From contig JAPKZC010001009.1 in assembly GCA_026394025.1 (NCBI GenBank), forward strand, positions 1-8,636: a stretch of 8,636 nucleotides of DNA. Reading direction: 5' to 3'. The notes beneath the pieces were generated by a model, which worked only from the letters and a program-made list of their open reading frames with translations, did not search any database and had not been told where the DNA came from. The stretch is from Candidatus Solibacter sp. (GTDB lineage Bacteria; Acidobacteriota; Terriglobia; Bryobacterales; Bryobacteraceae). Both the position numbers and the translations under genes were made by a program. Positions 1 through 6,169 of the stretch are shown here, piece by piece (within the stretch, counting starts at the first letter, position 1; every line of letters begins with the position of its first letter).

Positions 1-15
1 GGGAGTAAGCTGCAT

Positions 16-80
16 AAGGGGTTGCCTCGGTAATCGGTTTTGTTTAGCGACAACAGATTACCGCAGCGCAGCCCCTTTTT
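16..80 (+). terminator. long hairpin with T-run, probable intrinsic terminator
   Basis: Bases 16-25 pair with 68-77 (AAGGGG with CCCCTT at the base, one T-G wobble). After two single-base bulges the helix continues with the perfect 8-bp arms CGGTAATC (28-35) and GATTACCG (56-63). The apical loop holds a further TTGT/ACAA mini-stem (40-43/50-53). The 3' arm runs into TTTTT (76-80). A GC-rich stem followed by T's is the layout of a Rho-independent terminator for + strand transcription, presumably ending a gene left of the window. The stem is longer than a typical terminator, so a mobile-element end or a structured RNA is also possible. Confidence 0.6.
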
Positions 81-248
81 AACAATTTTCTTCAGATTTG
101 TTTTGGCTGCCTTCCTGCCCCCCGAGTTTTGCAAGTGGCTCTGGTCACCGGGACTTAGGTTCGATTGGAATTCGAGGGATGCGGTTCCACGCTGGCGCAG
201 AGAAAACCTTGCGAACACGAAGGCCCAGAGAGATCGGGCTCCCGCCCC

Positions 249-257
249 TGATATCAT
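249..257 (+). promoter_or_regulatory. candidate extended -10 promoter of valS
   Basis: TGATATCAT contains the -10-like hexamer TATCAT (252-257) preceded by the extended -10 dinucleotide TG (249-250). No good -35 box is visible at the expected distance, which fits an extended -10 promoter. Transcription would then begin about 264-267, only a few bases before ATG 268 and downstream of ATG 256. This favours 268 as the start and a leaderless or nearly leaderless mRNA. No Shine-Dalgarno sequence precedes either ATG. The nine bases GATATCATG recur upstream of birA (3890-3898). Confidence 0.35.
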
Positions 258-267
258 GTTATTTCCC

Positions 268-2208
268 ATGCAAATCGAGAAAGTTTACGAGCCCCAGCGC
301 TTCGAACCGCACTGGGCGCAGTGGTGGATTGACTCCGGCATCTTCCGCGCCTCGCCCGAAAACCCCGGCCGCGTTTTCTCGCTCGTCATCCCGCCGCCCA
401 ACGTCACCGGCGTGCTGCACATCGGCCACATGCTGGAGCACACGGAGATAGACGTCACCGTCCGCTGGCATCGGATGATTGGCGACAACACGCTGTGGCT
501 CCCCGGGACGGATCATGCCGGCATCGCCACGCAGATGGTGGTGGCGCGGCAACTGAAGGAAGAAGGCGTCAACTACCGCGAACTGGGCCGCGAGAAGTTC
601 GAGGAGCGAGTCTGGCAGTGGAAAGCGCAATCGGGCGACACGATTAAGCGCCAGATGGTCCGCCTGGGCGCCTCCTGCGATTGGAGCCGGGAGCGTTTCA
701 CGCTCGACCCGGGCCTCTCCCGCGCGGTCCGCGAAGTGTTCGTCAGCCTTTACGAAAAAGGCCTGCTCTACCGCGGCGAGTACATGGTGAACTGGTGCCC
801 GCACTGCCACACCGCGCTGAGCGATCTCGAGGTGGCCCACGCCGACGTAGCGGGACATCTCTGGCATATCCGCTACCCGGTCAACGGCATGCCGGGCCGC
901 TACCTCACGGTGGCCACCACGCGCCCGGAAACCATGCTGGGCGATACGGCCGTGGCCATCAACGCCAAGGACGCGCGTTACCTGGACCTGCACGGCAAGA
1001 CCGTCCAACTGCCGCTGATGGATCGCGAGATCCCCATCATCCTCGACGACCTGGCCGACCCCGAGTTCGGCACCGGCGTGGTCAAAGTCACGCCCGCCCA
1101 CGACCTCAACGATTTCGAAGCCGGCAAGCGCCACAACCTGCCCAAGATAAAGGTTATCGACGAAAACGCGCTGATGACGGCGGCCGCCGGGGCCTACGCC
1201 GGAGTGGACCGCTTTGTGGCACGCAAGAGCGTGGTCGCCGATTTGGAAAAGCTCGGCGCGCTGGTGAAGATCGAGGACTACAAGCTTTCTCTGGGCAAGT
1301 GCGACCGCTGCAAGACCGCCGTCGAACCGCTCATTTCCACCCAGTGGTTCGTCAAGACCAAACCGCTGGCCGAGAAGGCCATCGCGGTGGTGGAGAGCGG
1401 AGAAATCGGCTTCGTGCCGGCGAACTGGACCAAGACCTATTACGAGTGGATGTACAACATCCGCGACTGGTGCATCTCGCGCCAGCTCTGGTGGGGCCAC
1501 CGCATCCCGGCCTGGCACTGCGGCGAGTGCAAGGAGATCGTGGTGGCGCGCGAAACGCCCACGGCGTGCCCGCGCTGCGCATCCGGCAACCTCACGCAGG
1601 ATACGGACGTTCTCGACACCTGGTTCAGTAGCGGACTCTGGCCGTTCTCCACGCTCGGCTGGCCGGACCAGACCGCCGACCTCGCGAAGTATTACCCGAC
1701 CTCGCTGCTGATCACCGGCTTCGACATCCTCTTCTTCTGGGTGGCCCGCATGGTTATGATGGGCTGCGAATTCATGGGCGAGATCCCGTTCAAACAGGTC
1801 TACATACACGGCTTGGTGCGCGACGCGGACCGGCAGAAGATGTCGAAGACCAAGGGCAACGTGATCGACCCGCTGGTGGTGACCGAGAAGTACGGCACGG
1901 ACGCGGTGCGGATGGCGCTGCTGCAGGGCGCGGCGCCCGGCACCGATATCGTGCTGACCGAAGAGCGCATGGAAAGCTCGCGCGCCTTCGCCAACAAGAT
2001 CTGGAACGCGGCGCGCCTCCTGTTCATGCAAGAGGTCGGCCAATCCACCGAACTCAGCATCGAAGACCGCTGGATCATCTCGCGCCTGAACGCAACTGCC
2101 TGGCAAGCTACTCGCGCCATTGACCAATACCGATATCACGACTACGCGCAATTTGTGTGGCATTTCTTTTGGCACTCATTCTGCGATTGGTACCTGGAAT
2201 TGAAGTGA
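268..2208 (+). CDS. valS: valyl-tRNA synthetase, N-terminal part of a frameshifted gene
   Basis: Cytoplasmic class I aminoacyl-tRNA synthetase that charges tRNA-Val with valine and hydrolyses mischarged Thr-tRNA. Seen, numbered from ATG 268: the N-terminal signature KVYEPQRFEPHW, the ATP-binding HIGH at residues 51-54, the CP1 editing domain with TTRPET (217-222) and TPAHD ending at D279, two Cys pairs resembling a zinc knuckle (C418/C421, C434/C437), and KMSKTKGN from residue 524. The anticodon-binding domain begins near residue 598 but stops after DWYLELK at TGA 2206-2208, where a 5-bp duplication shifts the frame. The missing C-terminus continues in frame 3 from 2211. Repaired, the protein would have about 859 residues, normal for ValRS. 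ATG 256 is an alternative start. The reading frame is open back to base 40, but that extension crosses the terminator hairpin and is unlike ValRS. The gene is either a real lesion or an assembly error. Confidence 0.93.
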   Translation: MQIEKVYEPQRFEPHWAQWWIDSGIFRASPENPGRVFSLVIPPPNVTGVLHIGHMLEHTEIDVTVRWHRMIGDNTLWLPGTDHAGIATQMVVARQLKEEGVNYRELGREKFEERVWQWKAQSGDTIKRQMVRLGASCDWSRERFTLDPGLSRAVREVFVSLYEKGLLYRGEYMVNWCPHCHTALSDLEVAHADVAGHLWHIRYPVNGMPGRYLTVATTRPETMLGDTAVAINAKDARYLDLHGKTVQLPLMDREIPIILDDLADPEFGTGVVKVTPAHDLNDFEAGKRHNLPKIKVIDENALMTAAAGAYAGVDRFVARKSVVADLEKLGALVKIEDYKLSLGKCDRCKTAVEPLISTQWFVKTKPLAEKAIAVVESGEIGFVPANWTKTYYEWMYNIRDWCISRQLWWGHRIPAWHCGECKEIVVARETPTACPRCASGNLTQDTDVLDTWFSSGLWPFSTLGWPDQTADLAKYYPTSLLITGFDILFFWVARMVMMGCEFMGEIPFKQVYIHGLVRDADRQKMSKTKGNVIDPLVVTEKYGTDAVRMALLQGAAPGTDIVLTEERMESSRAFANKIWNAARLLFMQEVGQSTELSIEDRWIISRLNATAWQATRAIDQYRYHDYAQFVWHFFWHSFCDWYLELK

Positions 2209-2210
2209 AG
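2201..2210 (+). repeat. 5-bp tandem duplication TGAAG-TGAAG causing the valS frameshift
   Basis: The bases read GAA TTG AAG TGA AG GTC CGC ATG. Two adjacent perfect copies of TGAAG occupy 2201-2205 and 2206-2210, and the second creates the stop codon. Removing one copy gives ELKVRMTENSGLT, a smooth ValRS sequence joining the two frames with no residue lost. The change is therefore a single 5-bp insertion. Slipped-strand duplication in the cell and a sequencing or assembly artefact are both possible. Confidence 0.9.
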
Positions 2211-2852
2211 GTCCGCATGACGGAGAATTCCGGCCTTACCAGCGAGTGGCGGAACACTCTGAGCGCATTCGAGTTCGCTCTGCGGTTGTTGCATCCAGCC
2301 ATGCCTTTCCTCACCGAAGAACTCTGGCAACGCCTCAGCAACAAGCCTGAAGGAAGCCCCGCCTCAATCGCACTCGCTGAGTTTCCGAAACACTCCGAGA
2401 GCCGGCACGATGCCCAGGCCGAAACGGAAATCGGCATGATCCAGGACATTGTCACGTTGGCGCGCTCCGGTCGCACCCAATCCAAGCGCGATCCCAAAGA
2501 GCAACTTCCGGGGACCCTCTACTGCCGCACCGCCTCGCTGGCCATCGCGCAACGCCATGCCGAAGCGATTCAGAAGATCGGTCGCGTGACACTTGAGTTC
2601 AAAGCAGAGGAACCACCCAGAGGCGCAAACGTCTTCTCCACTGCTGAGTTCGATCTCGTGCTCGACATTCCCAAGGCTGCTGAAGACCCCGCGCGCAAAC
2701 AGAAGGAACGCGAGCAGCTCGAAAAGAACATCGCCAACTCCAAGCGCCAGCTCACCGACGAGACCTTCCTCAGTAAAGCGCCGGCGAAGGTAGTGGATAG
2801 CATTCGCGCCAAACTGGCGGACTACGAAGCGCAACTCGCCAAGATGCCATGA
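2211..2852 (+). CDS. valS: valyl-tRNA synthetase, C-terminal part of a frameshifted gene
   Basis: Continuation of ValRS in another frame. It holds the rest of the anticodon-binding domain (TLSAFEFALRLLHPAMPFL then TEELWQRL, which is family-typical) and the C-terminal coiled-coil arm that contacts tRNA (from about QKEREQLEKNIANSK to the end). The frame is open further upstream to about 2157, but only 2211 onward resembles ValRS. If translated alone, ATG 2217 is the first plausible start, and no clear ribosome-binding site precedes it. The 213 residues have no stop or further frameshift, so either the lesion is recent, the fragment is still selected, or the sequence is wrong at 2201-2210. The gene ends in an ATGA overlap with nadC, so ribosomes stopping early at 2208 would also reduce coupled nadC translation. 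Confidence 0.9.
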   Translation, partial: VRMTENSGLTSEWRNTLSAFEFALRLLHPAMPFLTEELWQRLSNKPEGSPASIALAEFPKHSESRHDAQAETEIGMIQDIVTLARSGRTQSKRDPKEQLPGTLYCRTASLAIAQRHAEAIQKIGRVTLEFKAEEPPRGANVFSTAEFDLVLDIPKAAEDPARKQKEREQLEKNIANSKRQLTDETFLSKAPAKVVDSIRAKLADYEAQLAKMP

Positions 2853-3661
2853 CCGAGATTGTCCGTATCGCCCTGGCAGAAGACCTAGGCACCGGCGACG
2901 TGACCAGCATCGCCTGCGTGCCGGAGACGCGCATGGCCGCCGGACGATTTCTGGCCCGCGAGCCGCTCATTCTGGCGGGCGTGGGCCTGCTGTGGGAGAT
3001 CTACCAACTGCGCGGCGGCGTGGATGAGCTCAACATCCTCAAGCAGGATGGCGACCCCTGCGTGGATGGCGACATCATCGCCACGGTTCGCGGACGCGCC
3101 CGCACACTGCTCGCCTGCGAACGCGTCGCCCTTAACTTTCTGCAACGGCTGAGCGGCGTGGCGACCGCCGCCAGCCAGTTCGCCAATGCCGTCAAGGGCA
3201 CCCGCTGCCAGATCCTCGATACCCGCAAGACCACCCCCGGACTGCGTACTCTCGAAAAGGCAGCCGCAGCGGCAGGGGGCGTGATGAACCACCGCATGGG
3301 GCTCTACGACGCCATCCTGATCAAGAACAACCACATCGCGGCGGCCGGCGGGGTCCGCAACGCACTCGAGAGAGCGCGCGTTTGCGGACTGCCCGTCGAG
3401 ATTGAAGTGCGCACGCGCGAGGAACTCCATAAGGCGCTCGAATGCGGCGCCACGCATCTGCTGCTGGATAATCTCACGCCGGACGAAGCTGCCGATTGGA
3501 TCCGCGAAATCGCCGGCCGCGCCAAGGTGGAACTCTCCGGCGGCATCACCCTCGAAAACGTCCGCGACTACGCCGACGTGGGCGCCGACTTCGTCTCCTC
3601 CGGCGCCATCACGCACTCCGCGCGCGCCATGGACTTGAGCTTCCGCCTGGAGTTGGCGTGA
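2849..3661 (+). CDS. nadC: nicotinate-nucleotide pyrophosphorylase (quinolinate phosphoribosyltransferase)
   Basis: Converts quinolinate and PRPP to nicotinate mononucleotide, CO2 and pyrophosphate, the step where de novo NAD synthesis joins the common route. It is a soluble type II phosphoribosyltransferase. At 270 residues it lacks only the extreme N-terminus of longer homologues. Visible motifs: AEDLGTGDVTS (10-20), ERVALNFLQRLSG (91-103), the substrate-binding DTRKTTPGLR (124-133), HRMGLYDAILIKNNH (148-162), IEVRTREEL (185-193) and the barrel strand ELSGGIT (228-234) leading to SSGAITHS (250-257). The start ATG overlaps the valS stop as ATGA, so translation is probably coupled. No strong Shine-Dalgarno sequence is seen. 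The TGA stop at 3659-3661 is followed at once by palindromic repeats. Neither nadA nor nadB is in the window. Confidence 0.95.
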   Translation: MTEIVRIALAEDLGTGDVTSIACVPETRMAAGRFLAREPLILAGVGLLWEIYQLRGGVDELNILKQDGDPCVDGDIIATVRGRARTLLACERVALNFLQRLSGVATAASQFANAVKGTRCQILDTRKTTPGLRTLEKAAAAAGGVMNHRMGLYDAILIKNNHIAAAGGVRNALERARVCGLPVEIEVRTREELHKALECGATHLLLDNLTPDEAADWIREIAGRAKVELSGGITLENVRDYADVGADFVSSGAITHSARAMDLSFRLELA

Positions 3662-3673
3662 TGCGCACCAGAA

Positions 3674-3725
3674 AGGCGGGTTACCAACCCGCGGCAGGCA
3701 ACCAGCCAGACTACCAGCCTGCCGC
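3674..3725 (+). repeat. palindromic intergenic repeat, ACCA(A/G)CC type
   Basis: Two perfect hairpins share two bases. GCGGGTT (3676-3682) pairs with AACCCGC (3686-3692) around ACC. GCGGCAGGC (3691-3699) pairs with GCCTGCCGC (3717-3725). The core ACCA(A/G)CC occurs three times, at 3683, 3701 and 3713. In one frame it reads GYQPAAGNQPDYQPAA, a peptide pattern I recall as spurious intergenic translation in Acidobacteriota and related genomes. No T-run follows, so it is not a classical terminator, though it may slow 3' decay of the nadC message. Confidence 0.65.
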
Positions 3726-3747
3726 ACACCGCGGCGCGCGTCTCAGG

Positions 3748-3827
3748 CCCCGTTCCGGGGTTTGGCAACTTGCCCGCATGTTACCCACGGCTGTGCGCCG
3801 TGGGCTATTTTCTTTCGCCCTTCGGGC
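3748..3827 (+). repeat. cluster of three short palindromes
   Basis: CCCCG/CGGGG (3748-3752/3756-3760) is followed by a perfect 8-bp stem CCCACGGC/GCCGTGGG (3784-3791/3797-3804, loop TGTGC). A third hairpin, GCCC/GGGC around TTC, lies at 3817-3827. Translated, the stretch gives strings such as THGCAPWAIFFRPSG, which I recall as a recurring intergenic pattern in acidobacterial genomes. The run TATTTTCTTT (3806-3815) just after the middle hairpin could give weak Rho-independent termination of the valS-nadC transcript. Confidence 0.6.
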
Positions 3828-3847
3828 TGGAACTCAGGCGAAGGGGC

Positions 3848-3890
3848 TCCCTCACGGTCGCGGCTCCGTTTGGAGCCATTCAAAGGCACG
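3848..3890 (+). repeat. GC-rich palindromic repeat, CTCACGG...GGCTCC type
   Basis: GGCTCC (3862-3867) and GGAGCC (3872-3877) form a perfect 6-bp hairpin with loop GTTT, inside a stretch that translates as LPHGRGSV in one frame. I recall that peptide as a common product of intergenic repeats in several phyla. The unit abuts the candidate birA promoter, and its right arm overlaps the -35 box. Confidence 0.5.
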
Positions 3891-3897
3891 ATATCAT
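3870..3897 (+). promoter_or_regulatory. candidate birA promoter
   Basis: TTGGAG (3870-3875) and TATCAT (3892-3897) are separated by 16 bases, a reasonable sigma-70-type pair. Transcription would start near 3904, giving a very short leader that begins about at the GGAG ribosome-binding site. The -35 box lies in the right arm of a hairpin repeat, so the repeat may have donated promoter sequence. The assignment rests on pattern alone. Confidence 0.4.
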
Positions 3898-3903
3898 GCG
3901 GTC

Positions 3904-3907
3904 GGAG
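3904..3907 (+). promoter_or_regulatory. ribosome-binding site that sets the birA start
   Basis: GGAG sits seven bases before GTG 3915. This is the best Shine-Dalgarno and start pair in the frame, and it excludes the longer upstream reading frame that would translate the repeats. Confidence 0.6.
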
Positions 3908-3914
3908 TACCAGA

Positions 3915-4628
3915 GTGATCGATCTCGCCCGCCTCCGTCAGGCTTTCCCCGATCGCCGGATTCTACACTTCGATTCCATCGATTCCACGCAGCGAGCCGC
4001 CTCCGGCTGCGAAGCGGGCACTATCGTCCTGGCTGACTGTCAACTCGCCGGCCTCGGACGTCACGGCCACGCGTGGCACTCCGAACCCGGCGCCGGAATC
4101 TACTGCTCCATCGTGCTGGCCCCTTCACCCGTCTTGACGCTTGCGCTTGGCATCGCCACCGCGGAGGCGATCGCGCAGGCTACCGGCATTCGGTGCGACC
4201 TGCGCTGGCCCAACGACCTCATGCTGGATAACCGGAAGGCGGCCGGCATCCTGGTACAAGTGGTGAACGGACTGGCGATTGCCGGTATCGGCATCAACGT
4301 GAACCACACGGCGTTTCCGGACGACATTGAGGGCGAGGCGATTTCGCTGCGCCAGCATGGGGGGCGCGAATTCGCGCGCGAGGACATTCTGTTCGCGCTC
4401 TTCCCCGCCATCGAGTCGCTGACCGGCGAGGACACCGAAACCATCCTCCGCCTGTTCACTCACGCTTCCAGCTACGTCGCGGGGCGCCGCGTGACGGTGG
4501 ACCAACCGGGCGGCACGATCACCGGAACCACCGCGGGCCTGAATGCCGATGGCTTCCTGAAGGTGCGCCAGGACGATGGAACCGATACCCTGATACTTGC
4601 AGGAGGCGTACGTGCTGCTGGCTCTTGA
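3915..4628 (+). CDS. birA: biotin--[acetyl-CoA-carboxylase] ligase, catalytic-only form
   Basis: Activates biotin as biotinyl-AMP and attaches it to the biotin carboxyl carrier protein in the cytoplasm. The 237-residue protein starts at GTG 3915 after GGAG. It shows FDSIDSTQ (19-26), the biotin/ATP loop as ADCQLAGLGRHGHAWHS (40-56), RWPND (97-101), RKAAGILVQ with K108 at the catalytic lysine position, GIGINVN (124-130), and a C-terminal SH3-like domain with TAGLNADGFLKVR (206-218). The usual GRGRRG loop reads GLGRHG here, which I believe is seen in acidobacterial relatives, and the fold is otherwise intact. There is no N-terminal helix-turn-helix domain, so it is an enzyme without the repressor function of E. 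coli BirA. Its end overlaps coaX by 17 bp. Confidence 0.93.
   Translation: MIDLARLRQAFPDRRILHFDSIDSTQRAASGCEAGTIVLADCQLAGLGRHGHAWHSEPGAGIYCSIVLAPSPVLTLALGIATAEAIAQATGIRCDLRWPNDLMLDNRKAAGILVQVVNGLAIAGIGINVNHTAFPDDIEGEAISLRQHGGREFAREDILFALFPAIESLTGEDTETILRLFTHASSYVAGRRVTVDQPGGTITGTTAGLNADGFLKVRQDDGTDTLILAGGVRAAGS
4601..4606 (+). promoter_or_regulatory. strong ribosome-binding site that sets the coaX start
   Basis: AGGAGG lies five bases before GTG 4612, inside the end of birA. It is a perfect anti-16S match and makes GTG 4612 a far better start than TTG 4597, which lies upstream of it. Confidence 0.8.
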
Positions 4629-5385
4629 CGCGGGTAACAGCAATATCACCATCGGCGCATTCGAAGGCCGCGATCTGATTTTTCAATGGCGCTTGCGCAC
4701 GGTCCACGAACAGACCGCCGACGAGTGGGGCATCCTGCTGCGCAATCTCTTCTCCCCGGCCAATCTCGATATCGCCAAGGTGGATGGCATCATTATTTCG
4801 AGCGTGGTGCCGCCCATCGATGCCACGCTGGCGTTCATGACCAAACGTTACTTCCACACGGAGGCCATGTTCGTCACGCCGCGCACCGATATCGGGCTCA
4901 TCATCCGCTACGACAACCCCAACGAAGTAGGCGCGGACCGTCTGGTCAACGGAGTCGCGGGCTTCTACAAATACGGCGGTCCGTGCGTGATTGTCGACAT
5001 GGGCACCACCATCAACTTCGACGTAATTTCGAAAGATGGCGAATACCTGGGCGGCTCCATCGCGGTGGGTATCGGTATCGCCATCAAGGCCCTGTTCACC
5101 AAGACGGCCCGCCTGCCGCTGGTGGAATTCCGCCCGCCCAAGGACGTGGTGGGCACCAACACCGTGGCCAGCATGCAGAGCGGCCTCTACTTCGGCGCGG
5201 TCGGCATGATCGACGGCATTCTGGAACGCATCATTGAGAAACTCGGCCCTGAAACCAAGGCCATCGCCACCGGCGGACAGGCCCACATGATTGTGGAAGG
5301 CTCGCGCTACCTGAAGATTGTGGACGAGCACCTGACGCTCCAGGGCCTGCAAATGATTTGGGAACGGAACCACGCCAAGCAGTGA
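4612..5385 (+). CDS. coaX: type III pantothenate kinase
   Basis: Phosphorylates pantothenate with ATP, the first step of coenzyme A synthesis. Type III enzymes belong to the ASKHA fold, are typically insensitive to CoA feedback and need a monovalent cation. The 257-residue product from GTG 4612 is full length. It carries the phosphate-binding DAGNSN (6-11), ISSVVPP (62-68), NPNEVGADRLVN (102-113) with the catalytic Asp at 109, VDMGTTINFDV (128-138), GEYLGGSI (143-150), TARLPLVEF (165-173) and VGTNTVASMQSG (180-191). The glycine loop reads AVGIGIA, with Val where many homologues have Pro. The gene starts inside birA and its stop overlaps the next gene as GTGA, so the three are probably translated from one mRNA. 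Confidence 0.95.
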   Translation: MLLALDAGNSNITIGAFEGRDLIFQWRLRTVHEQTADEWGILLRNLFSPANLDIAKVDGIIISSVVPPIDATLAFMTKRYFHTEAMFVTPRTDIGLIIRYDNPNEVGADRLVNGVAGFYKYGGPCVIVDMGTTINFDVISKDGEYLGGSIAVGIGIAIKALFTKTARLPLVEFRPPKDVVGTNTVASMQSGLYFGAVGMIDGILERIIEKLGPETKAIATGGQAHMIVEGSRYLKIVDEHLTLQGLQMIWERNHAKQ

Positions 5386-6026
5386 ACTACTTCAACTATT
5401 TCACCGAAATCGAAGATCATTTTCAGCGCGCGCGCGGCACCAGCCTGTTCCTGCTCTCCCCCCTCGATTGGGCGCTGATCGAGACTTGGAATGAATCCGG
5501 GGTCCCGCTGGAAGCCGTGCTGCGCGGCATCGACGCTGCGTTCGAAAAGTGGCGCAGCCGCAAGGTCAAGACGCAGATGGTGAACTCGTTGGCCTTCTGC
5601 GCGCAAGCCGTGCTGACCGAAGCCCAGATCATGGCGGGCCTGGCGCAACCCAAGCGCGAAACCGCTCCGCCGTTTCCGCTGGACGACCTGCGGGCCTACC
5701 TGGAGAGCAACGCCGCCGCGGTCCCCTACCCCGAGATCGCCGATTCCTTACGGCGCCTGGCGGCTGAGGTGGAGGAGCACTACAAAGACCTGGAGTCGCT
5801 GGAACAGCGCCTCACCGTGCTCGAAGAGAAGATGATGGCGTTGGCGCGCACGCTGCTGACCGAAGACCAGATGCTGGAAGCGCGCCAGGAATTAGACCGC
5901 CAACTCCGCCCCTACCGCGGCAAGATGACCGCGGACCAGCTCTCCATGCTGGAGAAACAATACCTGGAGCGCAATCTGCTTGAGAAATCGAAACTCCCGC
6001 GGCTGAGCCTGTTCTATATGAGGTGA
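5382..6026 (+). CDS. conserved protein of unknown function, helical with coiled coil
   Basis: I do not recognise a named family. The 214-residue protein starts at GTG 5382, which overlaps the coaX stop (GTGA), and begins VNYFNYFTEIEDHF. I recall similar proteins after coaX in Solibacter-like genomes. Residues 1-75 contain the conserved-looking SPLDWALIETW (26-36) and GVPLEAVLRGIDAAFEKW (40-57), followed by KTQMVNSLAFCAQAVL (63-78). A Pro-rich linker near 90-100 leads to a long charged helical region (about 120-205) with heptad-like spacing, likely a coiled coil. There is no signal peptide, membrane segment or cysteine cluster, so it is probably cytoplasmic. Its position implies co-expression with cofactor genes but does not prove a related job. 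A role as scaffold or DNA-associated helical protein would be a guess. Confidence 0.85.
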   Translation: MNYFNYFTEIEDHFQRARGTSLFLLSPLDWALIETWNESGVPLEAVLRGIDAAFEKWRSRKVKTQMVNSLAFCAQAVLTEAQIMAGLAQPKRETAPPFPLDDLRAYLESNAAAVPYPEIADSLRRLAAEVEEHYKDLESLEQRLTVLEEKMMALARTLLTEDQMLEARQELDRQLRPYRGKMTADQLSMLEKQYLERNLLEKSKLPRLSLFYMR

Positions 6027-6077
6027 TGATAGACTCCCACCCAAAACCGCACCCCCAGAGGCTGAGAAAGAATGTGA

Positions 6078-6152
6078 TTTCACGCAAAGGCGCAAGGCAC
6101 GCCAAGAAAACCAACGAGTTCTTCCTTGCGAGCTTCGCGCCTTTGCGTGAAA
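6078..6152. repeat. long inverted repeat of the ACGCAAAGGCGCAAG type
   Basis: TTTCACGCAAAGGCGC (6078-6093) is perfectly inverted at 6137-6152. The arms extend imperfectly inward to about 32 bp each (6078-6109 and 6121-6152, 11 of the next 16 pairs matching) around an 11-base loop. The arm is built from a short GCAAAGGC/GCAAGGC motif. I recall this family as widely dispersed in environmental bacteria, often mistranslated as peptides like SRKGARHAKK or LRLCVK. It lies between convergent genes and could act as a bidirectional transcription barrier, although T-runs on either side are weak. Confidence 0.8.
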
Positions 6153-6169
6153 GCTGCTTTTCCTCGCCG

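Noticed and set aside
160..200. tRNA-like GGTTCGATTGG sequence upstream of valS
   Set aside because: The T-loop resemblance is short. No acceptor stem, D-arm or anticodon arm can be built around it.
40..267. N-terminal extension of the valS reading frame
   Set aside because: It runs through the terminator-like hairpin, has no ribosome-binding site, and encodes sequence unlike ValRS. The family signature begins at KVYEPQ just after ATG 268.
259..2175. 638-codon open frame on the - strand across valS
   Set aside because: It is a shadow of a GC-rich coding gene. The peptide is His/Arg/Ala/Val-rich with no recognisable motif, while the + strand is clearly ValRS.
2195..2215. Programmed -1 ribosomal frameshift in valS
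   Set aside because: There is no X XXY YYZ slippery heptamer. The tRNA on AAG would have to re-pair with a mismatched triplet, and the exact TGAAG duplication explains the shift more simply.
3676..3725. CRISPR-like short repeats
   Set aside because: The ACCA(A/G)CC copies are only 7 bp with unequal 18- and 12-bp spacing, and they belong to palindromes. There are no spacers or cas genes.
3762..3914. Longer birA start upstream of GTG 3915
   Set aside because: The extra 51 residues are translations of the palindromic repeats, and a good GGAG site precedes GTG 3915.
3661..3918. Small gene starting at the ATG that overlaps the nadC stop
   Set aside because: The coding potential is repeat-derived (GYQPAA and similar strings) and no protein-like sequence follows.
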